Part shown: positions 19,018 to 28,200 of the stretch, piece by piece | Layout: every line of letters begins with the position of its first letter | Position numbering within the stretch: position 1 is the first letter of the stretch | Source: Streptococcus suis YS161 | GTDB lineage: Bacteria; Bacillota; Bacilli; Lactobacillales; Streptococcaceae | Assembly: GCF_002760245.1 (NCBI RefSeq) | Contig: NZ_ASCA01000059.1 | Coordinates: 103,372-167,371 of the forward strand | DNA: 64,000 bases | Direction: 5' to 3' | Translations under genes and position numbers: made by a program | Notes under the pieces: generated by a model | Database searches by the model: none | The model's input: only the letters and a program-made list of their open reading frames with translations | Told to the model about the DNA's origin: nothing

Positions 19018-19729
19018 CTTCTGCTTTGATTTTTTCAAAAATAGTTAACTCTTCAGCTGTAAAGTTGTAGTTTTCTAACAAGTCTGGACGACGTTGATAG
19101 GTTTTGCGTAGACTCTCTTCCAAACGCCATTTACGAATATTTTCATGGTGCCCACTCATGAGAACATCTGGCACTACCATTCCACGATACTCGTATGGTC
19201 GGGTGTATTGAGGATATTCCAATAGCCCTGATGAAAAACTATCATCCGTATGACTGACTTCTTTGCCAATAACCTCTGGAATCAGGCGAACGGTAGCATC
19301 AATCATGGTCATAGCTGCCAACTCTCCACCTGTCAGAACATAGTCTCCGAGAGAAATCTCATCTGTTACCAAGGTCTTAATCCGCTCATCATATCCTTCA
19401 TAGTGACCGCAAATGAAAATCAGCTGCTCCTCCTGTGCTAATTCTTCGGCATAGGCCTGATTGAAAGTACGCCCAGCGGGATCCAGCAAGATAACACGTG
19501 GCTTGGTTTGTTCAATGCTATCCATAGTATCAAAAATTGGCTGGGCACGGAGCAACATGCCTTGTCCTCCACCATAGGGTTCATCGTCCACATGGCGAGC
19601 CTTTTCAGCATTCTCTCGGAAATTGTGGTAGTTGATTTCCAACAAGCCCTTGTCACGCGCCTTACCCACAATAGAGTGTTCTAGAGGTGCAAACATCTCA
19701 GGGAAGAGGGTCAAAATATCAATTCTCAT
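19004..19729 (-). CDS. trmD: tRNA (guanine-N1-)-methyltransferase
   Basis: Methylates G37 of tRNAs reading CNN codons, which prevents frameshifting. The trefoil-knot SAM pocket is visible as [23 protein letters not shown] and [16 protein letters not shown]. 241 aa is normal. It overlaps rimM by 11 bp, the usual pairing. In many Firmicutes rpsP and khpA lie directly upstream; here they are about 25 kb away. Confidence 0.96.
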   Translation of the reverse strand: MRIDILTLFPEMFAPLEHSIVGKARDKGLLEINYHNFRENAEKARHVDDEPYGGGQGMLLRAQPIFDTMDSIEQTKPRVILLDPAGRTFNQAYAEELAQEEQLIFICGHYEGYDERIKTLVTDEISLGDYVLTGGELAAMTMIDATVRLIPEVIGKEVSHTDDSFSSGLLEYPQYTRPYEYRGMVVPDVLMSGHHENIRKWRLEESLRKTYQRRPDLLENYNFTAEELTIFEKIKAEDTVD

Positions 19730-20237
19730 CGTCTAGGCCCTCGAGCAATTCCACATCGACACGGTTATTTGGAATATCAATGTTCAAGACAACAGGTGGA
19801 ATATATGGCAAGAGCAGGTCTTTCTTACCTTTTCGTTTCACCACCCAGACATCATTGGCACCTGGCTGCAAGATTTCCTTGATTTGTCCGATCAGAGTAT
19901 CATTCTCATAGACATCCAAGCCGATAATTTCATGGTAATAAAACTCACCATCTTCAAGGTCAGTCAAGTTTTCCTCGGCAATTTTCAAACTAAAGCCCTT
20001 GTACTTTTCAATATCGTTGATATGGTACATGCCCTTAAACTTGATAATATCAAAGTTCTTAGCCTTACGGTGACTAGCAATTTCCACTTCCATGACAAAC
20101 TGATCCTTGTCATCAAAAAGTGCAAGCTTTGCCCCTTTTTTAAAACGTTCTTCTGCAAAATCGGTCACAGACAAAACACGCATTTCCCCTTGTAGGCCTT
20201 GCGTGTTAACAATCTTTCCTACGTTAAAATAATTCAT
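19719..20237 (-). CDS. rimM: 16S rRNA processing/ribosome maturation factor
   Basis: Assists 30S subunit maturation by binding S19. The N-terminal barrel ([16 protein letters not shown]) and the C-terminal PRC-barrel ([25 protein letters not shown]) are recognisable, and 172 aa is normal. GGAG precedes the ATG. It is first of the rimM-trmD pair. Confidence 0.95.
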   Translation of the reverse strand: MNYFNVGKIVNTQGLQGEMRVLSVTDFAEERFKKGAKLALFDDKDQFVMEVEIASHRKAKNFDIIKFKGMYHINDIEKYKGFSLKIAEENLTDLEDGEFYYHEIIGLDVYENDTLIGQIKEILQPGANDVWVVKRKGKKDLLLPYIPPVVLNIDIPNNRVDVELLEGLDDEN

Positions 20238-20300
20238 AATTTCTCCATTTGATTTTCTATCCTTTTATTTTAACATGAGCAAGATATTTTCACAAGAGAG

Positions 20301-20323
20301 AAAAAGCCGGATGCCTCCGACTT
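20301..20323 (-). terminator. Terminator of the DUF5301-like gene
   Basis: Minus strand AAGTCGGA, loop GGCA, TCCGGCTT, then TTTCTC: an 8-bp stem with one G-U pair, directly after the stop codon at 20327. Confidence 0.8.
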
Positions 20324-20326
20324 CTT

Positions 20327-20707
20327 CTAATCTATTAACTCAGACAAGGACTTTTTGGTCCTAACTGTCAACTCATAAGGAAATTCCAAATAGGTCTTAC
20401 CATTCTTTTCATATAGATAGGCTATTTTGTTATTGGGTTGAAAGGTTAGTCGATAATATTCCTCTACCCCGACTGGCTGATCATTGGTGCTAGCATCTTT
20501 GAAAAGATAGGGATGAATTTGGGAAAGCTCCGACAAAAAATCGCTCATTTCACTACCTTTTAGAGTTCTTAGCTCTCCACCATCCTGATTACTAATTACA
20601 ATCTGGTCGGCTTGAGGTAAACGAATTTCAGTTTTCTTCAAAAATTGATACCCAAGCAGCAAGGAAATACAAGATAAAACAACAAAAATCAACCATTTCT
20701 TTTTCAT
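20327..20707 (-). CDS. Membrane-anchored extracytoplasmic protein, DUF5301-like
   Basis: One N-terminal hydrophobic segment (about residues 4-22) follows a MKKKW start. The remaining roughly 100 residues are hydrophilic and probably lie outside the membrane. No lipobox cysteine is seen. The domain resembles small streptococcal DUF5301 proteins in layout, but I am not sure of the family and no function is known. The ATG at 20705-20707 is better than an upstream GTG because GGTGGG lies at good distance. It is a single gene with its own terminator. Confidence 0.72.
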   Translation of the reverse strand: MKKKWLIFVVLSCISLLLGYQFLKKTEIRLPQADQIVISNQDGGELRTLKGSEMSDFLSELSQIHPYLFKDASTNDQPVGVEEYYRLTFQPNNKIAYLYEKNGKTYLEFPYELTVRTKKSLSELID

Positions 20708-20776
20708 AATAAAACCCACCCTTTTTTAGTAAATTATATCAAGCTCAGAAAATCTGTCAAGCAAAAACATCGAAAT

Positions 20777-22114
20777 CTATTGACTGCTAGCAATTTTCTG
20801 CAACCGTAATCTTAGGGCAATCCCGCAGACAAAAATCCCTGAAATAAGACCAATCCAATAGGCTTCTGGTCCCATTTGGAAAAATCTTTCAAGTAATAAG
20901 GCAACTGGGAATGTCATGGACCAATAGGCAACCAAACCAAGTACAAAGGGAACAGTCGTATCCTTGTAACCACGTAATATCCCCTGAATAGGTGCGGTAA
21001 AGGCATCTGCTAACTGGAACATGAGGGCAAAGCTAAGGAAATGCGAGGTCAGACGGATAAATTCTACATCATTACCATAAAGGTAGGCAACTTTGGAGCG
21101 GAAAAAATATAGGAAAGTGAGTGTTAAGCCTGCAAAACCAAGTGCAACCAAGCGTCCTAAACGGCTGTAGGCTTTCACATCCTGAGGTCGTTCAGCCCCT
21201 ACTTCATAGGCAATGACAATGGCTAGGGCTGAAGAAACTGAGGCAGGAAAGGCATATAATAATGTCGCAAAGTTCATAGCTGACTGGTGGGCTGCTATAA
21301 TCTGGGCTGAAAATTTTGCCATGTAGAGCCCTACTACTGCAAAAATTGCAACTTCTGCAAAGACTTGTAAACCGATGGGAAGCCCGATTTTCAGTCCTTC
21401 TTTCAGTAAAGTCCCATCAATCGGACTCCACCGCCAAATCTGATAAGTTGCAATGGTCTTATTTTTGCACATGACAATGACGATTACTAGCAGTACCGCC
21501 CAGTAAGCTAAAGCAGTACCCAATCCAGCTCCAGCTCCGCCTAGGGCCGGGAGGCCCATTTTCCCATAAATTAAGAGATAGTTAAATAGACTGTTAAATG
21601 GGACAAGGAGCAACATGAGGTACATGGAGAGTCGGGTTAAGCCGAGGGCGTCGAAAAAAGAGCGACAAACACTAAAGAGTAAGAGAGGCAGGATGCCAAT
21701 GGAAATAAAATAGAGGTACTGCCTGCCGACCTGAAAGACCTCTTTGTCAAGGTCAAACTGTGCCAAGGCGGGAATGGCAAGCAGGTAGACCAAGAGCCAG
21801 AGAAGGACTGTCAGCCCAAGGGCTAGATAGACAAACTGATGAAACTCCTCACGAATCTTATCTCTTTCACCTTTTCCTAAATGTTGAGCGATGATTGGGA
21901 CCAATGCAGATACAATCCCTGTTAGAAATGAAAAAAGCGGATTCCAAAGACTGGTTGCCATGGAAACACCTGCCAAATCCATGGTGCTGTACTGGCCTGT
22001 CATCATGGTATCAATAAAGGAGGCCGAATAATTAGCAAATTGATAAATTAAAATGGGCAAAAATATTTTGATAAAAAGCCAGAGCTTTTCTTTGTTATTT
22101 CTTGTTTGGTACAT
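20777..22114 (-). CDS. MATE family multidrug/toxin exporter
   Basis: A 12-helix cation-coupled exporter of 445 aa. It shows the MATE pattern of two six-helix halves, with SFIDTMMTGQYSTMDLAG in the first and AAHQSAMNFATLLY in the second. Substrate cannot be inferred. It lies after guaC with a terminator between, so it is probably expressed alone. The ribosome binding site is weak (GAGAAT). Confidence 0.9.
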   Translation of the reverse strand: MYQTRNNKEKLWLFIKIFLPILIYQFANYSASFIDTMMTGQYSTMDLAGVSMATSLWNPLFSFLTGIVSALVPIIAQHLGKGERDKIREEFHQFVYLALGLTVLLWLLVYLLAIPALAQFDLDKEVFQVGRQYLYFISIGILPLLLFSVCRSFFDALGLTRLSMYLMLLLVPFNSLFNYLLIYGKMGLPALGGAGAGLGTALAYWAVLLVIVIVMCKNKTIATYQIWRWSPIDGTLLKEGLKIGLPIGLQVFAEVAIFAVVGLYMAKFSAQIIAAHQSAMNFATLLYAFPASVSSALAIVIAYEVGAERPQDVKAYSRLGRLVALGFAGLTLTFLYFFRSKVAYLYGNDVEFIRLTSHFLSFALMFQLADAFTAPIQGILRGYKDTTVPFVLGLVAYWSMTFPVALLLERFFQMGPEAYWIGLISGIFVCGIALRLRLQKIASSQ

Positions 22115-22150
22115 ACTTATTCTCTTTCAATTTTATATAAATATTGTAAC

Positions 22151-22177
22151 AAGAAAAGGACCTGCATTGCAAGTCCT
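22151..22177 (-). terminator. Terminator of guaC
   Basis: Minus strand AGGACTTGC and GCAGGTCCT form a stem with one G-U pair, followed by TTTTCTT. Confidence 0.78.
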
Positions 22178-22183
22178 CTTTGA

Positions 22184-23167
22184 CTAGATTGAGTCACCAT
22201 TCCAGATAGAGTTTTTCACAATAACATAGTCCACATGCTTCAAGCTGGTAATGTCACGTCCACCTGCATAAGAAATAGATGACTGCAAATCTTGCTCCAT
22301 TTCAATCAGAGTATCTTTCAAATGTCCCTTGGCTGGCAAGAGAATTTTCTTTCCTTCGACGTTTTTGTAAGCACCTTTTTGGTATTCAGAGGCGGACCCG
22401 TAGTATTCCTTAAACTGTTTACCATCCACTTCTACCGTCTTACCTGGGCTTTCGATATGACCGGCAAAGAGGGAGCCTATCATGACCATACTTGCACCAA
22501 AGCGGATGGATTTGGCAATATCTCCGTGGGTACGAATTCCACCATCCGCAATAATTGGCTTACGAGCAGCTTTTGAACACCAACGAAGGGCAGCCAGCTG
22601 CCAACCGCCAGTACCAAAACCAGTCTTGACCTTGGTAATACATACCTTACCAGGACCAATACCAACTTTTGTCGCATCCGCACCAGCATTTTCCAGTTCA
22701 CGAACAGCTTCAGGAGTACCGACATTTCCAGCAATAACAAATGTCTCAGGCAATTCTTTCTTGATGTGCTTGATCATCTTAATCACACTGTCAGCATGCC
22801 CATGTGCAATGTCAATGGTAATAAACTCAGGTGCGTCAGCTTTTAAACTAGAAACGAAGTCGTACTCATAGTCTTTTACACCAACCGAAATGGAAGCAAT
22901 CAAGCCTTGGTCGTGCATGCGTTTCACGAAAGGAATACGCCCTTCTTCATCAAAGCGGTGCATGATGTAAAAATAACCATCTTTCGCCAACATCTCTGCC
23001 ACATCTTCATCCAAAATCGTCTGCATATTGGCAGGAACAACTGGCAGTTTAAAGCTGTACTTTCCAAGAGTGACAGATGTATCTGCCTCCGAACGGCTAT
23101 TGATGATACATTTATTTGGAATGAGCTGAATATCTTCGTAGTCAAAAACTGGAGTTTCGTTGAACAT
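22184..23167 (-). CDS. guaC: GMP reductase
   Basis: Converts GMP to IMP with NADPH, moving guanine nucleotides back to the purine branch point. It has the IMPDH/GMPR barrel, GNVGTPEAV, and the catalytic loop [15 protein letters not shown] with the active Cys. It lacks CBS domains, which separates it from IMP dehydrogenase. I start it at the ATG at 23165-23167 ([14 protein letters not shown], 327 aa), 7 nt after GAGG. The promoter and a PurBox-like site lie upstream. Confidence 0.95.
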   Translation of the reverse strand: MFNETPVFDYEDIQLIPNKCIINSRSEADTSVTLGKYSFKLPVVPANMQTILDEDVAEMLAKDGYFYIMHRFDEEGRIPFVKRMHDQGLIASISVGVKDYEYDFVSSLKADAPEFITIDIAHGHADSVIKMIKHIKKELPETFVIAGNVGTPEAVRELENAGADATKVGIGPGKVCITKVKTGFGTGGWQLAALRWCSKAARKPIIADGGIRTHGDIAKSIRFGASMVMIGSLFAGHIESPGKTVEVDGKQFKEYYGSASEYQKGAYKNVEGKKILLPAKGHLKDTLIEMEQDLQSSISYAGGRDITSLKHVDYVIVKNSIWNGDSI

Positions 23168-23242
23168 GCTTCTACCTCTTTTTCTTAACATTGGAACAGA
23201 AAAACGGTTTGTTTTTCGTATTTTTTCCTTATTACAAGATAT

Positions 23243-23271
23243 AGTATAGCTTGTCGTTTGTGTTTTGTCAA
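23243..23271 (-). promoter_or_regulatory. guaC promoter
   Basis: -35 TTGACA (23266-23271) and -10 TATACT (23243-23248) are spaced by 17 bp on the minus strand. The leader downstream contains an A/T-rich 7-bp hairpin (GAAAAAC/GTTTTTC). Confidence 0.85.
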
Positions 23272-23293
23272 TAAAAAAGAAACCTATCTAGAC

Positions 23294-23306
23294 AATATTC
23301 GGATAT
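23294..23306 (-). promoter_or_regulatory. PurBox-like site upstream of guaC
   Basis: ATATCCGAATATT matches the lactococcal/streptococcal PurR box AWWWCCGAACWWT at 12 of 13 positions (from memory of the consensus). It is centred about 64 bp before the predicted start site, a position compatible with PurR activation. Confidence 0.5.
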
Positions 23307-23424
23307 GTCACTTTTTCGACTTGTTTATAAAACATAACATTCGTATAATTCTTTTCTGAGTTACTATTCTTATAAAATTTAAAAAAATGTTCAGAATTTA
23401 CTCAAACAATTTTACATAAAAACT
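23307..23424. other. AT-rich intergenic stretch between guaC regulatory region and nth terminator
   Basis: No open frame or RNA gene is apparent. A second, weaker PurBox-like sequence (ATACGAATGTT on the minus strand) occurs near 23340. Otherwise I see nothing in it. Confidence 0.5.
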
Positions 23425-23454
23425 AAAAAAATCTTCAAAAACAGAAGATTTTTT
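23425..23454 (-). terminator. Terminator of nth
   Basis: AAAATCTTC and GAAGATTTT form a 9-bp stem around a 7-nt loop, with T runs on both strands. It starts at the nth stop codon. Confidence 0.85.
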
Positions 23455-24076
23455 AGTCAAATTCATATAATTGTGGGAATTTTTCACATTCAGGGTTCTT
23501 AGGATGGCAAACCTCACGACCAAAATAAATCATAGCTTGATGAGCAGGGAGCCAGAGTTCAGGAGGTAAGACTTCCATGACTCGTTTCTCTGTTTCCAGG
23601 GGTGTAGCCGATTTTTTGACAATATCGTGGTGTTTACAAATCCGTCCCACGTGGGTATCAACTGCAAAGGCTGGGATTCCGAAACCGACACTTAAGACAA
23701 CATTGGCCGTTTTTCTTCCCACTCCTGCCAGAGCTTCTAATTCCTCACGAGTCTGCGGAACAATGCCATTATGCCGTTCCATCAACTGCTGGGCACAGTC
23801 TTTTAAAAACTTTGCCTTGTTTCGGTACAAACCCAAACGAGAAATATAAGGCTCAATATCCTTTACTTCTGCTGCTGCCATGGCTTGGGGCGTAGGGAAA
23901 GCTGCGAACAAACCAGGTGTTGCCTTATTCACCGCAGCGTCTGTAGTTTGAGCAGATAAGAGCACTGCACATACCAACTCAAAGTGATTTCGAAAGTCCA
24001 AACTAGGCTTAGCATCAGGATATAGAGCGATGATTTCTTCAATAACTTTTCTTGCACGTTTTTTTGATAATACCAT
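23453..24076 (-). CDS. nth: Endonuclease III (DNA glycosylase/AP lyase), without a complete FeS cluster motif
   Basis: Excises oxidised pyrimidines and cuts the abasic site. The helix-hairpin-helix LAGVGRKTANVV carries the catalytic Lys, and FAVDTHVGRI supplies the catalytic Asp. The usual C-x6-C-x2-C-x5-C cluster is incomplete: CHPKNPEC gives the first two cysteines, then EKF replaces the third, and the chain ends without a fourth. I use the ATG at 24074-24076 (MVLSKKRARKV, 207 aa). It lies 6 nt after an extended -10 with no ribosome binding site, so the mRNA is probably leaderless. It is divergent from nnrD. Confidence 0.93.
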   Translation of the reverse strand: MVLSKKRARKVIEEIIALYPDAKPSLDFRNHFELVCAVLLSAQTTDAAVNKATPGLFAAFPTPQAMAAAEVKDIEPYISRLGLYRNKAKFLKDCAQQLMERHNGIVPQTREELEALAGVGRKTANVVLSVGFGIPAFAVDTHVGRICKHHDIVKKSATPLETEKRVMEVLPPELWLPAHQAMIYFGREVCHPKNPECEKFPQLYEFD

Positions 24077-24091
24077 GAATTCATTATAGCA
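24077..24091 (-). promoter_or_regulatory. Extended -10 promoter of nth, placing transcription start at the ATG
   Basis: Minus strand TGC-TATAAT (24083-24088), then GAATTC, then the ATG. No -35 is evident and no Shine-Dalgarno sequence precedes the ATG. Confidence 0.6.
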
Positions 24092-24145
24092 TGAAAACTT
24101 GGATTTATCTAAAATCTGGATTGTCATAAACCTCATTCCTCGTGA

Positions 24146-24151
24146 TATAAT
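24146..24151 (+). promoter_or_regulatory. -10 element of nnrD promoter
   Basis: TATAAT lies 22 bp before the nnrD start codon. A TTGTCA-like -35 is upstream at slightly long spacing. GGGGG at good distance from the ATG is the ribosome binding site. Confidence 0.55.
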
Positions 24152-24173
24152 AAGAAGAAAAGGGGGAATAAGT

Positions 24174-25025
24174 ATGGACTTACAAGAACTCTGTAGAAAG
24201 GTCATTCAAGTAAGGCTACGCAATAGCCATAAGGGAAGCTATGGTCGAGTCTTGCTGATTGGTGGACTGTATCCCTATGGTGGAGCGATTATCATGGCCG
24301 CACTAGCAAGCGTCAACAGTGGAGCAGGCTTGGTAACTGTTGCTACTGAAAAAGATAACATACCAGCCTTACATAGTCATCTGCCTGAAGCCATGGCATT
24401 TTCATTTGACGATCAAGCCTTGCTGATAAGCAGCTTAGAAAATGCTGACTTGGTATTGATTGGTCCAGGTTTGGGGGAAAATAGCAGAGCTGAACAGTTA
24501 TTGGACTTTGTTTTTGAACATTTATCTGACCAGCAGATTTTAGTTCTTGACGGCTCAGCCCTTACCTTAGTCGCAAAGCAAAACAGAAAGAACTTCCCGT
24601 GTAAACAAGTCATCCTGACACCCCACCAGAAAGAATGGGAACGGTTATCAGCCATTCCGGTTGCTGACCAAACAAGCCAAAGAAATCTTGAAGCCTTGCA
24701 ATCTTTTCAAGAAAATACAATCCTTGTAGCTAAAAGTTCTGCTACACAAATCCTAAAAACCCAGCCAAACCAAGTCACCCCAATAGGAGCTGGTGGTCCC
24801 TACCAAGCAACAGGAGGTATGGGAGATACTCTTGCAGGTATGATTGCAGGATTTGCTGTACAATTTCCCAATGTTCAACTATATGAAAGAATCCTTGTAG
24901 CAACCTACCTCCACTCCTATATTGCCGACCAACTGGCTCAAGATTATTATCTTGTAAAGCCAACTGATGTCTCAAGAAACATCCAAAAGACAATGCTTCA
25001 ATTTCAAACACAAACAACCGCCTAA
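24174..25025 (+). CDS. nnrD: ADP-dependent NAD(P)H-hydrate dehydratase
   Basis: Repairs NADH or NADPH damaged by hydration, using ADP (the YjeF C-terminal domain enzyme). Visible features are GSYGRVLLIGG, the Gly-rich ANSGAG-type loop as VNSGAGLVTVA, ILTPHQKEW and the ATGGMGDTLAGMI nucleotide/catalytic loop with the key Asp. The epimerase domain found fused in some bacteria is absent. The ATG at 24174 follows GGGGGAATAAGT; longer in-frame extensions lie within the divergent promoter region. 283 aa. Confidence 0.92.
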   Translation: MDLQELCRKVIQVRLRNSHKGSYGRVLLIGGLYPYGGAIIMAALASVNSGAGLVTVATEKDNIPALHSHLPEAMAFSFDDQALLISSLENADLVLIGPGLGENSRAEQLLDFVFEHLSDQQILVLDGSALTLVAKQNRKNFPCKQVILTPHQKEWERLSAIPVADQTSQRNLEALQSFQENTILVAKSSATQILKTQPNQVTPIGAGGPYQATGGMGDTLAGMIAGFAVQFPNVQLYERILVATYLHSYIADQLAQDYYLVKPTDVSRNIQKTMLQFQTQTTA

Positions 25026-25090
25026 TCAATGATTAAGCGGTCTTTTATATAACAAACTCGTGATTAAAGCCTGACAAATGGTAGAAAATG

Positions 25091-25245
25091 ATACTCAATG
25101 CAAATCAAAAGTAGCCTAGGAAACGAAGCCGAAGATAGAACTCTGTTACTATCTTATTTCAAGGTAACAGGCTGAAAACCTCCACTGGAGCTTTTCACTC
25201 ATCAAGGTAAGTTGACAACGGATAATTTTGATTTTCGAAGAGTAT
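25091..25245. repeat. RUP-like repeat, copy 1 (155 bp)
   Basis: The left end ATACTCAATGCAAATCAAAA and the right end (complement ATACTCTTCGAAAATCAAAA) form an imperfect 20-bp terminal inverted repeat. These ends resemble those I remember for the pneumococcal RUP element, a non-autonomous element thought to be moved by an IS630-type transposase at TA sites. TA is present at both ends. The interior differs from copy 2. It lies between the convergent nnrD and subtilisin genes and ends 12 bp from the latter's stop codon. Confidence 0.75.
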
Positions 25246-25257
25246 GACTATATTTTC

Positions 25258-28200
25258 TTAGACTTCTTCTTTGTGACGTCGTTTGCTTACCAACAGAGTC
25301 CATAGCCCAATAATGACACCAAGAACAAGATAGTATCTCGTATCATTGTCTCCAGTATTTGGTAGTTGAGTCACCTGTTTTTCTTGATCAGGGCTAGATA
25401 GACTAGCTTGCAAAGTGACTGGACGAGGTAAAGTTGGTTGAGGGTTTGGCTTCTGAACTATCGGTACATGCCCTGAATTCCCAGTATCTTTTACAGGAGG
25501 TGCCTGTACATCAACTTTTTCTGAGTCTATAGGTGGAGGCGTTACAGTGCCTTCATCTTTTTTGTCAGTGGCAGTATTTACTGGCTCTTTGGCATCATTT
25601 GTTGAAGTAGCAACACCATCCAGTTCTGCCTGAGCGCTTGTCAGAACGGCTAGAGCTTGATCGACACTTGCTTGGCTTGCAGATTCGTCAGCTAGAATCG
25701 CTTTCGCTGCTTCAACTGCCTGGTCATAAGCTTGTTTCACGTTTTCAGATGCATTGAGATACTTAGCATCTGTCGCTTTTAATACGGAAGAAACTGATAC
25801 TGCGCTACGAAGGGCTGAAATATCAGTCTTTTGACCATCTAAGCCGGCTTTCGCTGCTAACAAGTCAGCCAATGCTTGGTTGACAACTGCCTGTGTTACA
25901 TTCTCTTGGTTCAATACAAGTTGTGCTGAACGAACAGCTGTATCATAGGCAATTTGTTTGGTATTTTCAGCATTGTAATAAATAAAGTTTGCCTGAGTCG
26001 GTGTGTAATTTGATACTTCAGCAATCAGTTTTTCCTTATCGGTAGCCTGACCGTTTAGCTGCTCTCTCGCTGCCACGAGACTGGCAACTGCTGAATCTAC
26101 TTGTGTCTGATTGTGTTTGTTGGCATATACTGCATTGGCATCTTCTAATGCTTTAGCATAGGCAGTTTGAAGTTCTAGACTAGCATTGTAATAACGCGCT
26201 GTTTCTTCAAGTCCCGCAAGTTCAGCAATCAGTTCTTTCAAAGCAACTTTATTAATCAAGGTTAATTTCTTAACATTTGACTGGTTTGCAAGTACTGCTA
26301 CGTCTAATTCTTCCAAAAATTCATAGCCTTCTGGGAGGGTTGGAAGGATAGTGTAGGTACCAACTGGTACAAATTTACCATAATCGGTCTTAGAATATTT
26401 AGCATTTGGTAGCTGAATAGTCTGGCCATCAGCAGTTACCAGTTGGATGGTTGAACCAGAAGGTAGTAATGCATCAATATCTACCAGCAAGTTGGCCTTA
26501 TCTTTCAAAGTCACATAGAAATTCACCTCGGCAGTGCTATTTTCTTCCGAAATCGTCACGACTGCTTTGGTTTCACCTGCTAGGCTTGACCATTCTGTAT
26601 CATATGAGAATAAATCAAAGGTGTAAGTACCAAATGGTAGCTTAAGAACGCTAGTATCGCCGGCATATCGTGGTAATTCTGCAACAATCTTGCCTGTTTC
26701 ATCGGTGACTGAGTAAGAGAAAAGTATTGGTACAGGACTATTTGTATCTTTATCAAGAATATTGACTGTTACCAACCCTTTTTCATTGCCAATACTGATC
26801 AGATTCTCTACTTTTTCATAGCTGATGTTACCAGCATAATCCTCTACTGTGTAGTAGAATTTTGAAATATCTGCAAGGTCAAGAGGCAATGTGAAGGAAC
26901 CATCGTCGTTTTGTGCCACAAATACCTTGTTATCAGAAACGGTTACATCACCATTTTCTAATAAGGAAGGAATAGTTGTCACACCGCTTGCATCTGCTAC
27001 AAGGTAGAATACTTGCTCGCGATATAGACCGGATTCTCCTTTTTCAATGGCTGGACGAGGGTTAAATGTAAAGTTTGTTTCATCATAGGTAGCTGTGGTG
27101 ATAACTGGTGATTCTCTATCGATGATAACATCGAAAATCATAGTTTGTACTGCTGCACTTGGAACTTCAGATGAGTAGGTCAAAACGTATTGATACTTAC
27201 CATCTGCTAAAGCATTTCCCTCGCTGTCTGTCCCATTCCATTCAGTAGGGTAAATAATGCTTGATTTTGGATTTTTAGGATCACCACTATAGAAGTTCTT
27301 ATTGCCTGACTGTGGTTGACTTTCCCAAAGTGGATTTGTTCGTTCGGTATCATCTGCAGCATAGACGCTTGCAACTAAATCCGTATAATTTCTCAAGAAG
27401 ACACCTTTGAAAGCGAGCGAATCTTGGTTGTCATCTCCATTTGGCGAGATAGCTAAATGAGGCTTACCAGACTCATCAAGCTCTAAAACAAAGTATCCTG
27501 CTTCATTTTTAAATGTACCTAGAGTCTTGATCGCAAAGTCAGATCGTTTGTCTGTAGAATAGATTAACTCCGTACTTCCTGTAACAAGACCTGTGTAGTG
27601 ATGGCTGATGTCAACAGTATCTGGTTGTGCTGTAACAGGTTCAAAGTAGAAGCCCCCCTTACCATCGGCAATAAGATTGTAAATCGGCTCTTCTAGAACG
27701 GCTAGATTTTGGAATTCCCCACGGAAACCAACGTATGGAATGCTGACAATATCACCGCCATCGGCTACATCTGTAAATCGAACAAAACCTTCAAGATAGT
27801 AACCGTTTTTCATTAAACCTGTCAATTCTTCTGCAAAGCTTGATGCATCGACATTAATTGTAACAGTTGTACTTGAATTGGCTTGCACAGTCACCTTACC
27901 GCCAGGAATCTCTGCTAATAGACGCGGAGCCAAGGTGATCAATCCGTTTTGGACAGTATCCGTTGTTAATTGCGTTGAGTAGTTTAAAGTCTTATCTTCG
28001 TTTGTAATGTTATGAAGTGTGACCGTAAAGCTGAATGTATCCTCAACATTTCCCAAGGTAATGCTGCCATAACCGTCTTCGCCAGTCAAGTATAAACCTG
28101 TAGAAATAGCTGCCACAGTATCGATGATACCTGCACCTTGTTGGCGAGGGGAAGTGTAGGCTGTTGTTTCTTTGTTCACATGTGCTTTAGCAGTAGACAT

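Noticed and set aside
20238..20300. Search for tRNA or other stable RNA genes in the short gaps
   Set aside because: No cloverleaf with CCA or TTCRA motif was found here or in other gaps of the window.
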